Shown: positions 7,961 through 16,343 of the stretch, in pieces
How the letters are laid out: every line of letters begins with the position of its first letter
Position numbering within the stretch: position 1 is the stretch's first letter
NCBI GenBank assembly: GCA_902792635.1
Contig: CADBAG010000029.1
Coordinates: forward strand, 1 to 41,875
Direction of reading: 5' to 3'
DNA: 41,875 nt
Source of the DNA: an uncultured Prevotellaceae bacterium
GTDB taxonomy: Bacteria; Bacteroidota; Bacteroidia; Bacteroidales; Bacteroidaceae
Notes under the pieces: model-generated
What the model saw: only the letters and a program-made list of their open reading frames with translations
What the model was told of the DNA's origin: nothing
Databases searched by the model: none
Program-made: the position numbers and the translations under genes

Positions 7961-7968
7961 TAACTTTG
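7961..7968 (+). promoter_or_regulatory. -7 element for the GH31 gene
   Basis: TAACTTTG, 27 bp before the chosen start at 7996. No clear -33 match at the right distance. Confidence 0.5.
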
Positions 7969-7995
7969 CAATCGAAAACAACAAAACTAAAAAGC

Positions 7996-10467
7996 ATGTC
8001 AATCATTAGATTCTTTTCCCTGTCTTTATTGCTATTGCTTTCCATCGGGAGCGGCATGGCAAAAACTGAGAAGACTGTAAACGGAGCGGAACGACAGATC
8101 GGCGGACTGAATGTCCGTATCGAGTTCTATTCCCCTTCCATCGTGAGAGTAACCAAGACGGTTGTCAATGGCCCGGAAGCTAAAAAGAGCTATTCCGTCA
8201 TTATGCAGCCGGAAACTCTAAAGGATGTCAAGGAGAGCAAGGCCGGTGACGAGGTGACCCTTTCTTCTCCCTGCATCCGCGTGACGCTGAACACAAACAA
8301 TGGTAAGATAACGTTTGCCGCCAAGAAGAACGAGCGACTCCTGACGGATACAACCACGACCTTCGACAAGCGTACCGACAAAGCCAATGAGGGTCAGTAT
8401 AAGATCCGTCAGACCTGGCTACTGGACAAAGACGAGGCTATCTACGGCCTCGGTCAGCTTCGCGATACTCATATGAACCAGCGCGGAAGACATGTGGAGA
8501 TCTGGAACCACAACACGTATACCTCTATCCCTTATTTCACAAGCGAGAAAGGATATGGCGTCTATTGGGACAACGCCGGAAAGAGCTATTTCGACGACAA
8601 CGAAGCTGGCACCTCCTTCACGAGTGAGACCGGTACCGCAGCCGACTATTATTTCATCTACAAGGACGGCACTCAGGACGGAGTCATCGCCGGTATCCGC
8701 ACGCTGACAGGCAAGGCCACGATGTTTCCACTGTGGACGATGGGCTTCTGGCAGAGCCGCGAGCGCTATAAGACAAGTGACGAGCTTGCCGGTGTTCTCG
8801 ACAAATACCGTGAACTGAAGATCCCGGTCGATGCCATGGTCCAGGACTGGCAATACTGGGGCTGCGACTCCAACTGGAATGCGATGCGCTTTCAGAATCC
8901 TTATTATATCAACAAAGTAGGAGACCCCGCATGGGCTAAATACCTTCCCGTAGACATGAAGAACATGAAGGCACAAGCAGAGCCGCGACTGAAAAATCCC
9001 GAAGAAATGGTCAATTATGTGCATCGCAACGACGCTCATCTGATGATCACAATATGGCCCGATTTCGGTCCGTGGACGAAGCAGTTTAAGGAGCTGAAGG
9101 CTATTCATGCCCTCCTGCCGTTCGATACCTGGCCACGCAATGCGGGCGCTCTCGTCTACGATGTCTTCAACCCCAAGGCGCGCGAGATCTATTGGAAACA
9201 TCTTCAATATCTCTATAACATGGGCTTCGATGCATGGTGGACTGACTCCTCTGAGCCGGACCATTTTGAGAAAGCCGGAGATGAAAATTATCTCACCCAC
9301 GACGGCTCATGGCTCAGTGTGAAGAATGCCTTCCCACTGGTGCACAACAGATCTATCTACGAGCATCAGCGCGCCATGAAAAGCAACGACAAGCGCTCGG
9401 TGCAGATGACACGCAGCGGTGCCTTCGGCTTGCAGCATTACGGCACTTTCTCCTGGAGCGGTGACATCTTGGCTACATGGGATGAGATGAAGAAGCAGGT
9501 GCCCTCCGGACTGAACTTTATCCTCTGCGGCATACCGATGTGGAACACGGATATCAGTGGATTCTTCTATGGCGACTATAACAATGATCCCAAGAACGTA
9601 GCTGTTCAGGAGCTGAAAGTAAGATGGATGGAATGGGGCACTTTCATGCCTTTGATGCGCAACCACTGCTCTTCGCCGATGCTGAGTGAGATCTATGAAA
9701 TGGGCAATCAAGGCGACTGGGCTTACGATGCCATTGTAGGGGCCATCAAACTGCGTTACCGGCTGCTTCCTTATACGTACAGTAACTTAGGCGACTGCGT
9801 GCAGCATGACGGCAGTATGATGCGTCCGTTGGTAATGGATTTCGCCAACGATCCAAAGGCTTCGCGACTCAACGACGAATATCTCTTCGGAAGGAATCTG
9901 CTCGTCAAGCCCATCACCGACCCGATGTTCACATGGAAAGACAGTAAGCAGAATGGTCATCTGGTCTATCCCAATGTCAAGGAAGCCGCTGCACCCGTGA
10001 AGGTCTATCTGCCGAAAGGCACTAAATGGTATGATTTCTGGGACAATACGGTGTATGACGGAGGTGAGGACATTCAGCGTCCTTGCTCCATCGACATCAT
10101 GCCTGTGTTCGTCAAGGCGGGTACGATCATGCCTTTCGGACCCGAGGTACAGTACAGCAATGAGAAGCCTTGGGACAGTCTTGAGATCAGAGTCTACCCC
10201 GGTGAAAACGGCCATTATACGCTCTACGAGGATGAAGGCGACAACTACGACTATGAGAAAGGTCAGTTCTCCGAGATCACATTCTCCTGGGACGATAAAG
10301 CCCATAAGCTCACGATCGGCCCTCGCCGCGGCAGTTTCAAGGGAATGCTGAAAGACCGGACCTTCAACATCGTGCTCGTCGACAAGAACAGTGGCACCGG
10401 ACGGGAGCCGATGAAGGTCACGACCTCCGTCCGATACAATGGAAAGAAACTGACCGTAGCATTATAA
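7996..10467 (+). CDS. Glycoside hydrolase family 31 (alpha-glucosidase/alpha-xylosidase type)
   Basis: An 823-residue exported GH31 enzyme that hydrolyses alpha-linked glucose or xylose from oligosaccharides. Start at 7996 gives a signal peptide (MSIIRFFSLSLLLLLSIGSG MA); an in-frame ATG at 7912 lies upstream of the -7 element and is rejected. Order: N-terminal beta-sandwich (about 30-235), TIM barrel (about 250-590) with the nucleophile Asp417 in WWTDSSEPD and the acid/base Asp490 in FSWSGDIL, then C-terminal beta domains with YPGENGHYTLYEDEGDNYDY. Length is usual for a GH31 without the PA14 insert seen in some xyloglucan enzymes. The next gene is an AraC-type regulator 62 bp downstream, so the pair forms a small carbohydrate-response unit. 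No SusC/SusD genes are adjacent. Exact substrate cannot be read from sequence. Confidence 0.93.
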   Translation: MSIIRFFSLSLLLLLSIGSGMAKTEKTVNGAERQIGGLNVRIEFYSPSIVRVTKTVVNGPEAKKSYSVIMQPETLKDVKESKAGDEVTLSSPCIRVTLNTNNGKITFAAKKNERLLTDTTTTFDKRTDKANEGQYKIRQTWLLDKDEAIYGLGQLRDTHMNQRGRHVEIWNHNTYTSIPYFTSEKGYGVYWDNAGKSYFDDNEAGTSFTSETGTAADYYFIYKDGTQDGVIAGIRTLTGKATMFPLWTMGFWQSRERYKTSDELAGVLDKYRELKIPVDAMVQDWQYWGCDSNWNAMRFQNPYYINKVGDPAWAKYLPVDMKNMKAQAEPRLKNPEEMVNYVHRNDAHLMITIWPDFGPWTKQFKELKAIHALLPFDTWPRNAGALVYDVFNPKAREIYWKHLQYLYNMGFDAWWTDSSEPDHFEKAGDENYLTHDGSWLSVKNAFPLVHNRSIYEHQRAMKSNDKRSVQMTRSGAFGLQHYGTFSWSGDILATWDEMKKQVPSGLNFILCGIPMWNTDISGFFYGDYNNDPKNVAVQELKVRWMEWGTFMPLMRNHCSSPMLSEIYEMGNQGDWAYDAIVGAIKLRYRLLPYTYSNLGDCVQHDGSMMRPLVMDFANDPKASRLNDEYLFGRNLLVKPITDPMFTWKDSKQNGHLVYPNVKEAAAPVKVYLPKGTKWYDFWDNTVYDGGEDIQRPCSIDIMPVFVKAGTIMPFGPEVQYSNEKPWDSLEIRVYPGENGHYTLYEDEGDNYDYEKGQFSEITFSWDDKAHKLTIGPRRGSFKGMLKDRTFNIVLVDKNSGTGREPMKVTTSVRYNGKKLTVAL

Positions 10468-10505
10468 TCTTTCCGCAGAAATAGTGTCGGTGCGCATATT
10501 TTCAT

Positions 10506-10513
10506 TATCTTTG
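10506..10513 (+). promoter_or_regulatory. -7 element for the AraC-type regulator
   Basis: TATCTTTG, 16 bp before the ATG at 10530, suggesting that the regulator has its own promoter in addition to any read-through from GH31. No good -33 box seen. Confidence 0.5.
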
Positions 10514-10529
10514 CAACAGAAATGAAAGT

Positions 10530-12071
10530 ATGCGCACACTTCTTGTTCATATAACCACTATTCTGTTTCTGCTTTTTGCCTTGACCACTGTGGCACAGGC
10601 TGAGAGCAGGGAGGAGGCCTATTTCTTTACACTGACCCACCGCAACGGGATGCTCGATGACAATGTGCTGCAAATGCTGCAGTTGCCTGATGACCGGATG
10701 GCGATCATGACCAACGAGGGTATCAATATTTATGGCGACCGGGCCTTCAAGACGGTGCGACTGGATACCACGCTCTACACTCCTATCAGCAACTATCGGG
10801 GACAAACGCATCTCTATATAGACCGGCAATCGATTCTTTGGATTAAAACACGAGGGAAGGTTTGTTGTCTCAATCTTAAGACCTTGCGTTGGATCCATCA
10901 GCCTTTCCATCAGTTCAAGCTTCCGAGACAGCCTCAAGACGTATTCGTAGACCATAATCGGCAGGTGTGGCTCGTTGTCGACAACTGTCTGATGAGTGCC
11001 GATGGAAAGGCGCACATATCTTTAGACCCCTCTTTCGGCAATCTGCAGGATATGGACGTGCTCCAAAATACAGTCTACTCTTTCTACGGCTCGGGAAAGA
11101 TTGGAGTAGCGGATATCACCACAGGAAAGATTGTAGAGACCCTCAGCGCTTATCCAAAAAGCGTAGCAGACAACTATTCATCGACCTCTCTTGTAGCAAA
11201 GTCTGTTGACAACAAGTTTTATCAGATTCGTACGGGGAATGGCGGCTCAGTCTTTCTCTGTTTCGATCCGCAGACGAGAAAGGTTAGAGAGCTTTTCCAT
11301 TGCTCTTATCTGCTGCACACGCTGAACGTAGCTTCCGCCAACGAGATTCTCATCAGTACTCAGCATGGTTATCTGCTGTTTAACCTGAATATCAGCGATC
11401 TTCCGCGTGAGATCACACAACTATCGCTCCCCGATGGCACCTCGCTCAGCACAGGCATCAACACTGTCTATCGCGATCACGACGGAGGCATCTGGTTCGG
11501 TACCTATCACAATGGTATCATCTATGTGTCTCCATATCTCGGTCTATTCTTTCAGCCGGAGAAGCACAATGGAAAGACAGTCGCTATCGTGGTCGTATCA
11601 GTCGTTGTTATTCTGCTTACCTTATTGATAATCAGAAAGAAGAGAAAGACCAAAGATACGTTATCTGAAGATTCACTATCGTTGCCGACATCAACAATAG
11701 TAGACTTCGCATCAACTGCCTCTGAGCCTGTCTCTTCCGACTCCTCAGAGCAAGAGCTGCTGCAAAAGGCGAGAACACTGATTGAGCAGCACCTCTCCGA
11801 CAGTTCCTATGGCGTGGAGCAGTTGGCTGCCGACCTCTGCATGGAAAGGACGGGACTGTATAAAAAGATCGTGGCGCTGACGGGTGACAAGCCCGTCAAC
11901 TTCATCAAGAACATCCGATTGAAGCAAGCCGCAGCACTGCTCCGAGACGGCAGATTATCCATCAACGAGATCGCTCTGCAGACGGGCTTCTCATCTCCGA
12001 GCTACTTCACAAAATGCTTCAAATCGCATTTCGGTATCAAGCCGTCAGAATATTCAGAAAAGAAAAGATAG
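10530..12071 (+). CDS. Propeller-TM-AraC one-component regulator
   Basis: A 513-residue regulator with a signal peptide (VHITTILFLLFALTTVAQA), a periplasmic beta-propeller-like sensor (about 25-345; Reg_prop-like turns DRQSILWIKTRGKVCCLNL and DHDGGIWFGTYHNGIIYVSP), one transmembrane helix (about 351-371) and a cytoplasmic AraC DNA-binding domain (about 410-513; IRLKQAAALLRDGRLSINE, TGFSSPSYFTKCFKSHFG). It resembles a hybrid two-component system reduced to its ends: the Y_Y_Y, histidine kinase and receiver domains are absent and the propeller is about half the usual length. The domain junctions are clean and the protein ends normally, so this looks like a real compact design and not a broken gene. 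Its position suggests it controls the upstream GH31 gene in response to a sugar; that is inference. Confidence 0.85.
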   Translation: MRTLLVHITTILFLLFALTTVAQAESREEAYFFTLTHRNGMLDDNVLQMLQLPDDRMAIMTNEGINIYGDRAFKTVRLDTTLYTPISNYRGQTHLYIDRQSILWIKTRGKVCCLNLKTLRWIHQPFHQFKLPRQPQDVFVDHNRQVWLVVDNCLMSADGKAHISLDPSFGNLQDMDVLQNTVYSFYGSGKIGVADITTGKIVETLSAYPKSVADNYSSTSLVAKSVDNKFYQIRTGNGGSVFLCFDPQTRKVRELFHCSYLLHTLNVASANEILISTQHGYLLFNLNISDLPREITQLSLPDGTSLSTGINTVYRDHDGGIWFGTYHNGIIYVSPYLGLFFQPEKHNGKTVAIVVVSVVVILLTLLIIRKKRKTKDTLSEDSLSLPTSTIVDFASTASEPVSSDSSEQELLQKARTLIEQHLSDSSYGVEQLAADLCMERTGLYKKIVALTGDKPVNFIKNIRLKQAAALLRDGRLSINEIALQTGFSSPSYFTKCFKSHFGIKPSEYSEKKR

Positions 12072-12119
12072 GCCTCTGGTTTTCGGAATAGGATGACCTT
12101 CAAAGGGAACCAAGATGAT

Positions 12120-12493
12120 TAGCCATTAAGCACCTCTAAGGGACAAACATGATTAGCTATTAAGCACCTCAAAGGGTGCCAACATGATTAGCTTTTAAGC
12201 ACCTCGGAGAGGTGCCACATGGTTAGCTATTAAGCACCTCGGAGAGGTGCCACATGGTTAGCCCCATGCAAGGAGCGCAGCGACGCAGCATGGGGGTTAG
12301 ATTCGATTGGAGTTCGTTGCTATCCGGCCTCGAAGAGGGCGAACCTTGGCAGGGTGCAGAAAGCGTTCCAGTCTAGTGTCAAGCCCATGTTCGCCCTCTT
12401 CGAGGCCGGAATTCAAGTCTTCTACACTATTCTAGCCCCACGTTTCGACTGCGTCTCACGTGGGGCTAACCATGTTTGCCCTCTTCGAGGGCA
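12120..12493. repeat. Family I hairpin repeat with amplified left arm
   Basis: Begins with four direct units of about 35 bp (12120-12153, 12154-12188, 12189-12223, 12224-12258), the last two carrying the hairpin CACCTCGGAGAGGTG. Then come a CCCCATGC/GCATGGGG hairpin, a long inverted pair GGCCTCGAAGAGGGCGAAC / GTTCGCCCTCTTCGAGGCC, a CCCCACG/CGTGGGG hairpin and a closing GCCCTCTTCGAGGGC. Apart from this, 12072-12694 holds only the promoter below; an open frame at 12354-12608 is part of the repeat. Confidence 0.85.
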
Positions 12494-12645
12494 TTCAACG
12501 TCAGCTTGGCTACTCCCTATTGCCATTATCAGAATCTCTAATTTCAACCGTACAGCTCGAACTTGTTTGTGTGCAAAGTTAGTAAACAACTTTAGAACAT
12601 CCAAATAATTTACTAACCTTGATAGGCCACATCAAATATTATTTG

Positions 12646-12653
12646 TACTTTTG
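12646..12653 (+). promoter_or_regulatory. -7 element for the DUF2156-GNAT gene
   Basis: TACTTTTG, 41 bp before the ATG at 12695. The -33 position is not well matched. Confidence 0.45.
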
Positions 12654-12694
12654 CCACAGTTATAAATTATAGTCTCCACAAAGAAATCAACATT

Positions 12695-14449
12695 ATGATT
12701 AGATTTCATGACATCTCTGCGCGCGACCGTGAGCTTATCCAGCGCTACACGCTGAATGGCACGGGACGCAACTGTGACCTATCGTTTGCGAACCTCATCA
12801 GCTGGCGCTTCCTCTACGACACCCAGTTTGCTATTGTCGACGACTACCTCGTCTTCCGCTTCTATACGGGTCGCCATCTCGCTTATATGGCTCCAATCCC
12901 AAAGCCTGTCATCCAGCCCGACGGCTCTTACAAGGTACCCGAGGACAGCGTGTGTCCGGCCTCCGTCATCCGCCAGATGCGCAACGATGCCATCGCCATG
13001 GGCCATCCTTTCCTGCTCATCGGCTGCAGCGGCTCAATGACCGACTGCCTCGAACAGATCATGCCGGGAGAGTTCACCTTCAAGGCGGAGCGCGACTATT
13101 TCGACTATATCTATCTGCGCGAGAAGCTCGCATCCCTCTCGGGCAAGCATCTGCAGGGCAAGCGCAACCACTGCAACAAGTTCCGCGCTCTCTATCCCAA
13201 CTATGAATACCGCCCGCTGACGAAGAGTCTTATCCCCGAGTGTCTGAAGCTCGAGGAGGTGTGGCGCAAGCAGACGAAGCAAGACGCGGGTGAGGAGGAG
13301 AACACGGAACTCTGTGAGGAGCTGCGCGCCATGACCCGCGCGTTTGTCAACTGGGATTATATCAACTGTCTTGGTGGCTGTATCTTTGTCGACGGACAGT
13401 TAGTGGCTTTCACCTTCGGGTGCCCTATCAACAACGACACCTTCGATGTCTGTGTGGAGAAGGCCGACACAAGCTACGAAGGCTCGTTTTCCATTATCAA
13501 TCAAGAGTTTGCGCGTCATCTTCCCGAACAGTATATCTATATGAACCGCGAGGAGGATCTTGGCGCTGAGGGACTGCGCAAGGCGAAGCTCTCTTACAAG
13601 CCCGCCATACTTTTGGAGAAATATTCGATCATGGAGAAGAACCCGCTGAGCCTCTTTGAGGACGTGCACCGCATCAAGGAGGAGACGCAACTGCTCTACG
13701 ACGACACCTTCCATGACCCCAAGCCTTTTGAACAACTCTATTTCGACAAGGTCTTCACCGATGAGCGCAACATCGTCTGTCAGATTGACGACCATGTGGT
13801 GGGCGCACTCCAGGCAATCCCCTACCCGCTCCGACAAGGTCAGCAGGAGGCTAACGCAAGTTATATCTATGCCGTCTCCGTGAACAAGGATTATCGCCGG
13901 CAGCATGTCGGCAGCAGTCTCATGCGACAGGCGCACCACAGCCTTTATTATCGCGACAGTGTTTTTGCAGTATTGATCCCCGCAGAGCCTTGGCTCTACG
14001 ACTGGTATGCGACGATGGGCTATACGCAGGTCGTCAGTGCCATTGCTGCTCCTGAGAACGTTGCGAATATGACGTTTGATGACTTTGATGCCTGGCAGCA
14101 ACAGCAACCATGTGCCGTGCTTCAGACCGCGGAGAGTTTTGCTACGGCTCAGGAGATGCTGAAGGTATGTGGTGAGACCAACGCTCCGGCTGCACCCGCC
14201 ATGCTCCATGTCATCAATGCGCGCAAGGCCTTGCAGTTCTATGCTGCACAGCACCCCGACACGACGATTGACATCCGTGTCTACAATGACAAGGACATTG
14301 CGCAGAACAACACCTATTTCCACATCGCCAATGGCACCTGTCGGCAGACGGATCGTCCACTTACGGATGCTACATCGTTAACTATCAGCGAGTTAGCACT
14401 TTTCCTCTTCTACGATTGCCGCCCCGTGATGACGCTGATGATGAATTGA
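12695..14449 (+). CDS. DUF2156 - GNAT acetyltransferase fusion protein
   Basis: A 584-residue cytoplasmic protein with two acyltransferase-fold modules. Residues about 1-290 match the DUF2156/LPG_synthase_C type (NGTGRNCDLSFANLISWRF; GKHLQGKRNHCNKF; YEGSFSIINQEFARHLPE; YMNREEDLGAEGLRKAKLSY). Residues about 340-450 form a GNAT N-acetyltransferase with the acetyl-CoA loop (YAVSVNKDYRRQHVGSSLM) and the end strand (LYDWYATMGYTQVV). The last 110 residues are not recognised but end in a hydrophobic segment like the sterol-carrier-type tails of some GNATs. Members of the first family transfer aminoacyl groups to lipids or peptides from tRNA; the substrate here is unknown. It ends 3 bp before the convergent gene on the other strand. 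Confidence 0.8.
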   Translation: MIRFHDISARDRELIQRYTLNGTGRNCDLSFANLISWRFLYDTQFAIVDDYLVFRFYTGRHLAYMAPIPKPVIQPDGSYKVPEDSVCPASVIRQMRNDAIAMGHPFLLIGCSGSMTDCLEQIMPGEFTFKAERDYFDYIYLREKLASLSGKHLQGKRNHCNKFRALYPNYEYRPLTKSLIPECLKLEEVWRKQTKQDAGEEENTELCEELRAMTRAFVNWDYINCLGGCIFVDGQLVAFTFGCPINNDTFDVCVEKADTSYEGSFSIINQEFARHLPEQYIYMNREEDLGAEGLRKAKLSYKPAILLEKYSIMEKNPLSLFEDVHRIKEETQLLYDDTFHDPKPFEQLYFDKVFTDERNIVCQIDDHVVGALQAIPYPLRQGQQEANASYIYAVSVNKDYRRQHVGSSLMRQAHHSLYYRDSVFAVLIPAEPWLYDWYATMGYTQVVSAIAAPENVANMTFDDFDAWQQQQPCAVLQTAESFATAQEMLKVCGETNAPAAPAMLHVINARKALQFYAAQHPDTTIDIRVYNDKDIAQNNTYFHIANGTCRQTDRPLTDATSLTISELALFLFYDCRPVMTLMMN

Positions 14450-14452
14450 AGA

Positions 14453-15808
14453 CTACTTCAGCCTGTCTTCAATGCATTTCACGACCATGTCGGCACACTG
14501 ATCGATGCTCAGGGCGCTGGTATTGAACACTAAATCGTAGTCGTGGGCATCGGTCCATCTGCGGCCCGTATACTGGAAATAATGGTTGCTACGGCCCGTG
14601 TTGACCTGCTCAATGCGCTTGGCTGCAGCATCCGGTGACAGATGGTCTTTCTCCATGACACGCTTCACGGCATCCTCACGGTTCGAGGTGACGAAGATAC
14701 GGAAAACTTTATGGTCACCACGCAGCACCCAGTTGGCACAACGCCCGATGATGACACACGGTTTCTTGATAGCCAGGGCGCGGATAATCCGGCTCTCACT
14801 GACGAAGATAGCGTCGTCGTGCGACGGGTTCATCGACATCGGGATGCTCTTGTCGGTAAAGATGAGCTCCCACAGCTTTCCGTTGCTGATATTCTGCTCA
14901 TTCTCACGCACAAACTCGGAGGTATAACCCAATCGCTTGGCGGTGGCATCGATGATGGCGTGGTCGTAGTAGTCGACGCCCAAGCGCTGGGCAAGGAGCT
15001 TGCCAAGCGTCAGGCCGCCACTGCCGTATTCGCGCGCAATGGTGATGATATAAGGCACAGCCTCTTCCTCGGTCTCCTCCTCCTCTTCTTCGGTCTCTTC
15101 AACCTGACGCTCGTCAGCAGGAATGAAGATGATATCGAGCCAGGAGATATGCGGAGCAAAGACACGCACCATGAAGCCGACATAGAACATGCTCACAAGC
15201 GTTCCGACACCGATCATCTTCCAGTCCCAATGACCGAAGAAATAATACATCAGCGCCACACCAATGATGACCAGCGATGTGTCGGAGCAAATCTTCACCT
15301 TACCAAAGTCTTTCTTCACGGCTTTCGACAAGGCCAAAGGAAGGCCCTCACCGGCAAGCATCAGTGAGTCGCAGCGAACCTCACAGGCAATACCAAACGC
15401 AAGGAGTCCGCCACCAATAAGCAGTTCGATGAACTGTAGGGGATAGCCGATGGCATGGGGTAAGGTTGTTGGAATCTGCATGAAACTCGTCATCCACATC
15501 GTTACATCGGTATAGAAACCGAAGAGGAACGACACGAAGATCTGAGTCAACTGCCGCAGCTCATACTGCCGTCTCAACAACAGAATTTGGATAATGATGA
15601 ACAGTACATGCATGCAGATCACGATCGTTCCCATGGTCAATGGCATGCCGGGAACAAGGGAGAGAACATACGGGGGAGCCGAGATAGGGGAAGACCCTAA
15701 GTTGGCGCGGATCGACAACGAGGTGCCGAACGCTATCACAAAAAGGATGAAGACAAAACTGATATAACGCCTCACCCATTCTCTCTTACTTCGCTTCACT
15801 TTTTCCAT
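14453..15808 (-). CDS. YczE-like membrane protein fused to cytidylate-kinase-like domain
   Basis: A 451-residue fusion. Residues about 10-220 carry five or six membrane helices of the YczE/YyaS/YitT type (FVFILFVIAFGTSLSIRANL; GSSPISAPPYVLSLVPG). After an acidic Glu-rich linker (about 228-248), residues 250-451 are a cytidylate-kinase-like P-loop domain (IITIAREYGSGGLTLGKLLA; YYDHAIIDATAKRLGYTSEF; VIIGRCANWVLRG). The P-loop reads AREYGSGGLTLG in place of a canonical GxxxxGKS/T, as is usual in this subfamily, so catalytic activity is not certain. The soluble domain would face the cytoplasm, next to whatever the membrane part transports or senses. Start chosen at the first ATG after a TAATTTTG element. 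Confidence 0.85.
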   Translation of the reverse strand: MEKVKRSKREWVRRYISFVFILFVIAFGTSLSIRANLGSSPISAPPYVLSLVPGMPLTMGTIVICMHVLFIIIQILLLRRQYELRQLTQIFVSFLFGFYTDVTMWMTSFMQIPTTLPHAIGYPLQFIELLIGGGLLAFGIACEVRCDSLMLAGEGLPLALSKAVKKDFGKVKICSDTSLVIIGVALMYYFFGHWDWKMIGVGTLVSMFYVGFMVRVFAPHISWLDIIFIPADERQVEETEEEEEETEEEAVPYIITIAREYGSGGLTLGKLLAQRLGVDYYDHAIIDATAKRLGYTSEFVRENEQNISNGKLWELIFTDKSIPMSMNPSHDDAIFVSESRIIRALAIKKPCVIIGRCANWVLRGDHKVFRIFVTSNREDAVKRVMEKDHLSPDAAAKRIEQVNTGRSNHYFQYTGRRWTDAHDYDLVFNTSALSIDQCADMVVKCIEDRLK

Positions 15809-15840
15809 CTTATTTCTAACTTATCGTCTGAAACTGCATA

Positions 15841-15848
15841 CAAAATTA
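15841..15848 (-). promoter_or_regulatory. -7 element for the YczE-kinase fusion gene
   Basis: TAATTTTG on the minus strand, 32 bp before the ATG at 15808. Confidence 0.5.
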
Positions 15849-15918
15849 CACAATATTTGTGAAACACGCTTAATAGATTGACAAAAAGAGGTTCCGCTTT
15901 TCGGATTGATAGTGTGGT

Positions 15919-16208
15919 ACAGCCTCGGAGAGGCTGGCTTTCCATAACCCCAGGCAAGGAACGCAGCGACGTAGCCTGGGGTATGTTAGGATTGAGTTGC
16001 GACAGTTGACCTTCTGCCTCGGCGAGGCAGGCTGCACGTAGTGCGCTATGTCTTAATAGATCGTATCATACGAAACATTGCGCGCCAAGGCGCAGTCAGC
16101 CTCTCCGAGGCTGGCATTCAAGTATTCCGCATGCGACCTAACACCCCAGTCTGCGTCGCTGCGCTCCTTAGACTGGGGTTATGTATAATTCAGCCTCTCC
16201 GAGGCTGT
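15919..16208. repeat. Family II hairpin repeat
   Basis: About 290 bp made of successive hairpins: CAGCCTCGGAGAGGCTG, then ACCCCAGGC..GCCTGGGGT, CTGCCTCGGCGAGGCAG, GCGCTATG..CATTGCGCGC-like arms, CAGCCTCTCCGAGGCTG, ACCCCAGTC..GACTGGGGT and a last CAGCCTCTCCGAGGCTG. The same order occurs at 39811-40099 and 41503-41790. An open frame at 16041-16268 is repeat sequence, not a gene. The rest of 15849-16314 shows nothing else. Confidence 0.85.
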
Positions 16209-16314
16209 CAATTTTCATATAGGAAGAGCAAATTTCAACCGTACACTTCTAATATTTTCGAGCACTAAAAATCATTTCTAAGTTATTTTTTACACATAAC
16301 TCGTTTTTTCTTCT

Positions 16315-16322
16315 TACTTTTG
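16315..16322 (+). promoter_or_regulatory. -7 element for mnmG
   Basis: TACTTTTG, 21 bp before the ATG at 16344. A possible upstream start at 16320 overlaps this element and is rejected. Confidence 0.6.
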
Positions 16323-16343
16323 CGAACAAAGAAAAAAAAGACT

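Noticed and set aside
7912-7995. Upstream start for GH31
   Set aside because: It precedes the -7 element at 7961 and would bury the signal peptide.
8419-9300. Long minus-strand frame of 293 codons within GH31
   Set aside because: Shadow of the GH31 barrel, whose catalytic motifs are on the plus strand.
13400-14323. Minus-strand frame of 307 codons
   Set aside because: Antisense to the GNAT half of the fusion protein; arises from codon bias of a GC-richer gene.
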